A stretch of DNA of 6,453 bases from JAYSFC01 sp041913505 (GTDB lineage Bacteria; Pseudomonadota; Gammaproteobacteria; Burkholderiales; Burkholderiaceae_C): assembly GCA_041913505.1 (NCBI GenBank), contig JAYSFC010000161.1, positions 1 to 6,453 on the forward strand. Reading direction: 5' to 3'. Made by a program: the position numbers and the translations under genes. The notes beneath the pieces are model-generated. The model was given only the letters and a program-made list of their open reading frames with translations. It was not told the DNA's origin and searched no databases. Below are positions 5,151-6,453 of this stretch, piece by piece. Positions within the stretch are counted from its first letter, which is position 1, and every line of letters starts with the position of its first letter.

Positions 5151-6453
5151 ATGCAGGGAACGAACGTGCTGTTCGGTCAGATTGCCGTGGTGTTCGGCAT
5201 CGTGATCGCTGGGGTGTGGAGCGCCACGCAATGGACAGCCGCCGCCCTGGGCTATCAGCTACGCCTTGGCTCGCCCTGGTTCGATTTCTTCGGTACGCCG
5301 GTCTATCACCCGTGGCGGCTGTTCGAGTGGTGGTTCGTCTTCGATGCCTATGCGCCGCGCGTGTTCGACACCGGCGGCGCCATCGCAGGCGGCAGCGGAT
5401 TGCTGGCGGTGGTGGTCGCCATCGGCATGTCGATCTGGCGCTCGCGGCAATCGCGCCTGGTCACGACCTACGGCTCGGCCCGCTGGGCGAACGCGGATGA
5501 CATTCGCAAGGCCGGCCTCACGCAGCCGACCGGCGTGTTCCTCGGCCAGCACGACCACCAGTACCTGCGCCATGAAGGCCCGGAACACATCCTGACCTTC
5601 GCGCCCACGCGCTCGGGCAAGGGCGTGGGCCTCGTGGTGCCGACGCTGCTTTCCTGGCCAGCTTCGGCCGTCATCCACGACATCAAAGGCGAGAACTGGC
5701 AGATCACCGCCGGTTGGCGCTCGCGCTTTTCGCATTGCTTGCTGTTCAACCCGACGGATAGCCAGTCAGCGGCCTACAACCCGCTGCTGGAAGTGCGGCG
5801 CGGCGTGCATGAAGTCCGCGACGTGCAGAACATCGCCGACATTCTGGTCGATCCCGAAGGGGCGTTAGAGAAACGCAATCATTGGGAGAAGACCAGCCAT
5901 GCGCTGCTGGTCGGCGCGATTCTGCACGTGCTCTATGCCGGCGAGGACAAGACGCTGTGCGGCGTCGCCAACTTCCTGTCTGACCCGGCTTGCCCGTTCG
6001 AGCTGACGCTGCACCGGATGATGACGACCCTGCACCTGGGCGATCGCTCGCACCCGGTGGTGGCGTCGGCCGCGCGCGAAGTGCTCAACAAATCGGACAA
6101 CGAGCGTTCCGGCGTGTTGAGCACCGCCATGTCGTTCCTCGGCCTGTACCGTGACCCCACGGTGGCCGAAGTCACATCGCGCTGCGACTGGCGCATCGCC
6201 GACCTGATCGCGGCCGAGCATCCGGTGTCGCTGTACCTGGTGGTGCCGCCTTCGGACATTTCGCGCACGAAGCCGCTCATTCGCCTGATCCTCAACCAGA
6301 TCGGCCGGCGCCTCACCGAATCGCTCGATGGCTCCGATGGCATCGAGCGCCGTCACAAGCTGCTGCTGATGCTCGATGAGTTTCCGGCGCTGGGGCGCCT
6401 GGACTTCTTCGAGACGGCGCTGGCCTTCATGGCGGGCTACGGCATCCGCAGCT
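5151..6453 (+). CDS. traG: Conjugal transfer coupling protein TraG (VirD4/TraG type IV coupling ATPase), 5' part
   Basis: First 434 codons of a type IV coupling protein; the gene runs off the window (family length about 630-670). TraG is a hexameric inner-membrane ATPase that brings the relaxase-bound DNA strand to the mating channel. Two membrane segments lie at about residues 6-25 and 77-96, with a short periplasmic stretch rich in W and F between them. Walker A is APTRSGKG at 151-158 (K157), and Walker B is LLLMLDEF at 404-411 (D409, E410), followed by PALGRLDFFETALAFMAGYG, a strongly conserved stretch of the RP4 TraG type. Other family marks are DIKGENW after Walker A, FNPTD, YNPLLEVR and SLYLVVPPSD. 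The start at 5151 gives MQGTNVLFGQ; the alternative at 5148 adds one methionine. It follows the EexN-like gene and a structured leader. The frame is intact as far as visible. Confidence 0.95.
   Translation, partial: MQGTNVLFGQIAVVFGIVIAGVWSATQWTAAALGYQLRLGSPWFDFFGTPVYHPWRLFEWWFVFDAYAPRVFDTGGAIAGGSGLLAVVVAIGMSIWRSRQSRLVTTYGSARWANADDIRKAGLTQPTGVFLGQHDHQYLRHEGPEHILTFAPTRSGKGVGLVVPTLLSWPASAVIHDIKGENWQITAGWRSRFSHCLLFNPTDSQSAAYNPLLEVRRGVHEVRDVQNIADILVDPEGALEKRNHWEKTSHALLVGAILHVLYAGEDKTLCGVANFLSDPACPFELTLHRMMTTLHLGDRSHPVVASAAREVLNKSDNERSGVLSTAMSFLGLYRDPTVAEVTSRCDWRIADLIAAEHPVSLYLVVPPSDISRTKPLIRLILNQIGRRLTESLDGSDGIERRHKLLLMLDEFPALGRLDFFETALAFMAGYGIRS

Overview
The window is a G+C-rich segment of a proteobacterial (most likely beta- or gammaproteobacterial) integrative and conjugative element. 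All genes lie on the plus strand. Heavy-metal efflux genes meet a conserved conjugation backbone. The order LysR-type regulator, EexN-like lipoprotein, TraG coupling protein is one I recognise from Tn4371-family ICEs, found in Pseudomonas, Achromobacter, Bordetella, Burkholderia, Comamonas and relatives. In those elements a trbB-I mating-pair operon usually follows traG, beyond the end of this window. The family assignment comes from memory of the gene order and proteins, not from a search.

Left part (1-3661): the 3' end of a CzcB-type periplasmic adaptor gene, then, 16 bases later, a complete CzcA-type RND pump gene of 1062 codons. Together they make the inner-membrane and periplasmic parts of a tripartite divalent-metal efflux pump. 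The outer-membrane factor and the rest of the adaptor would lie upstream.

Junction (3662-3730): a short gap holding a good ribosome binding site and ATG that lead into no recognisable gene. It looks like the start of a lost third gene, cut where the metal cargo meets the ICE backbone. No terminator is visible, so metal-induced transcription could run into the transfer genes.

Right part (3731-6453): an intact LysR-type regulator, a 90-residue lipoprotein resembling EexN entry-exclusion proteins, a 218-base non-coding leader, and the first 434 codons of traG. TraG has two N-terminal membrane segments and both Walker motifs; the window ends inside it. The leader is unusually structured: two perfect hairpins and eight copies of TGCCG/CGGCA, seven of them in about 100 bases and six of those close to helical spacing. 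It is the best candidate here for an uncharacterised control site for transfer genes, plausibly acted on by the neighbouring LysR protein.
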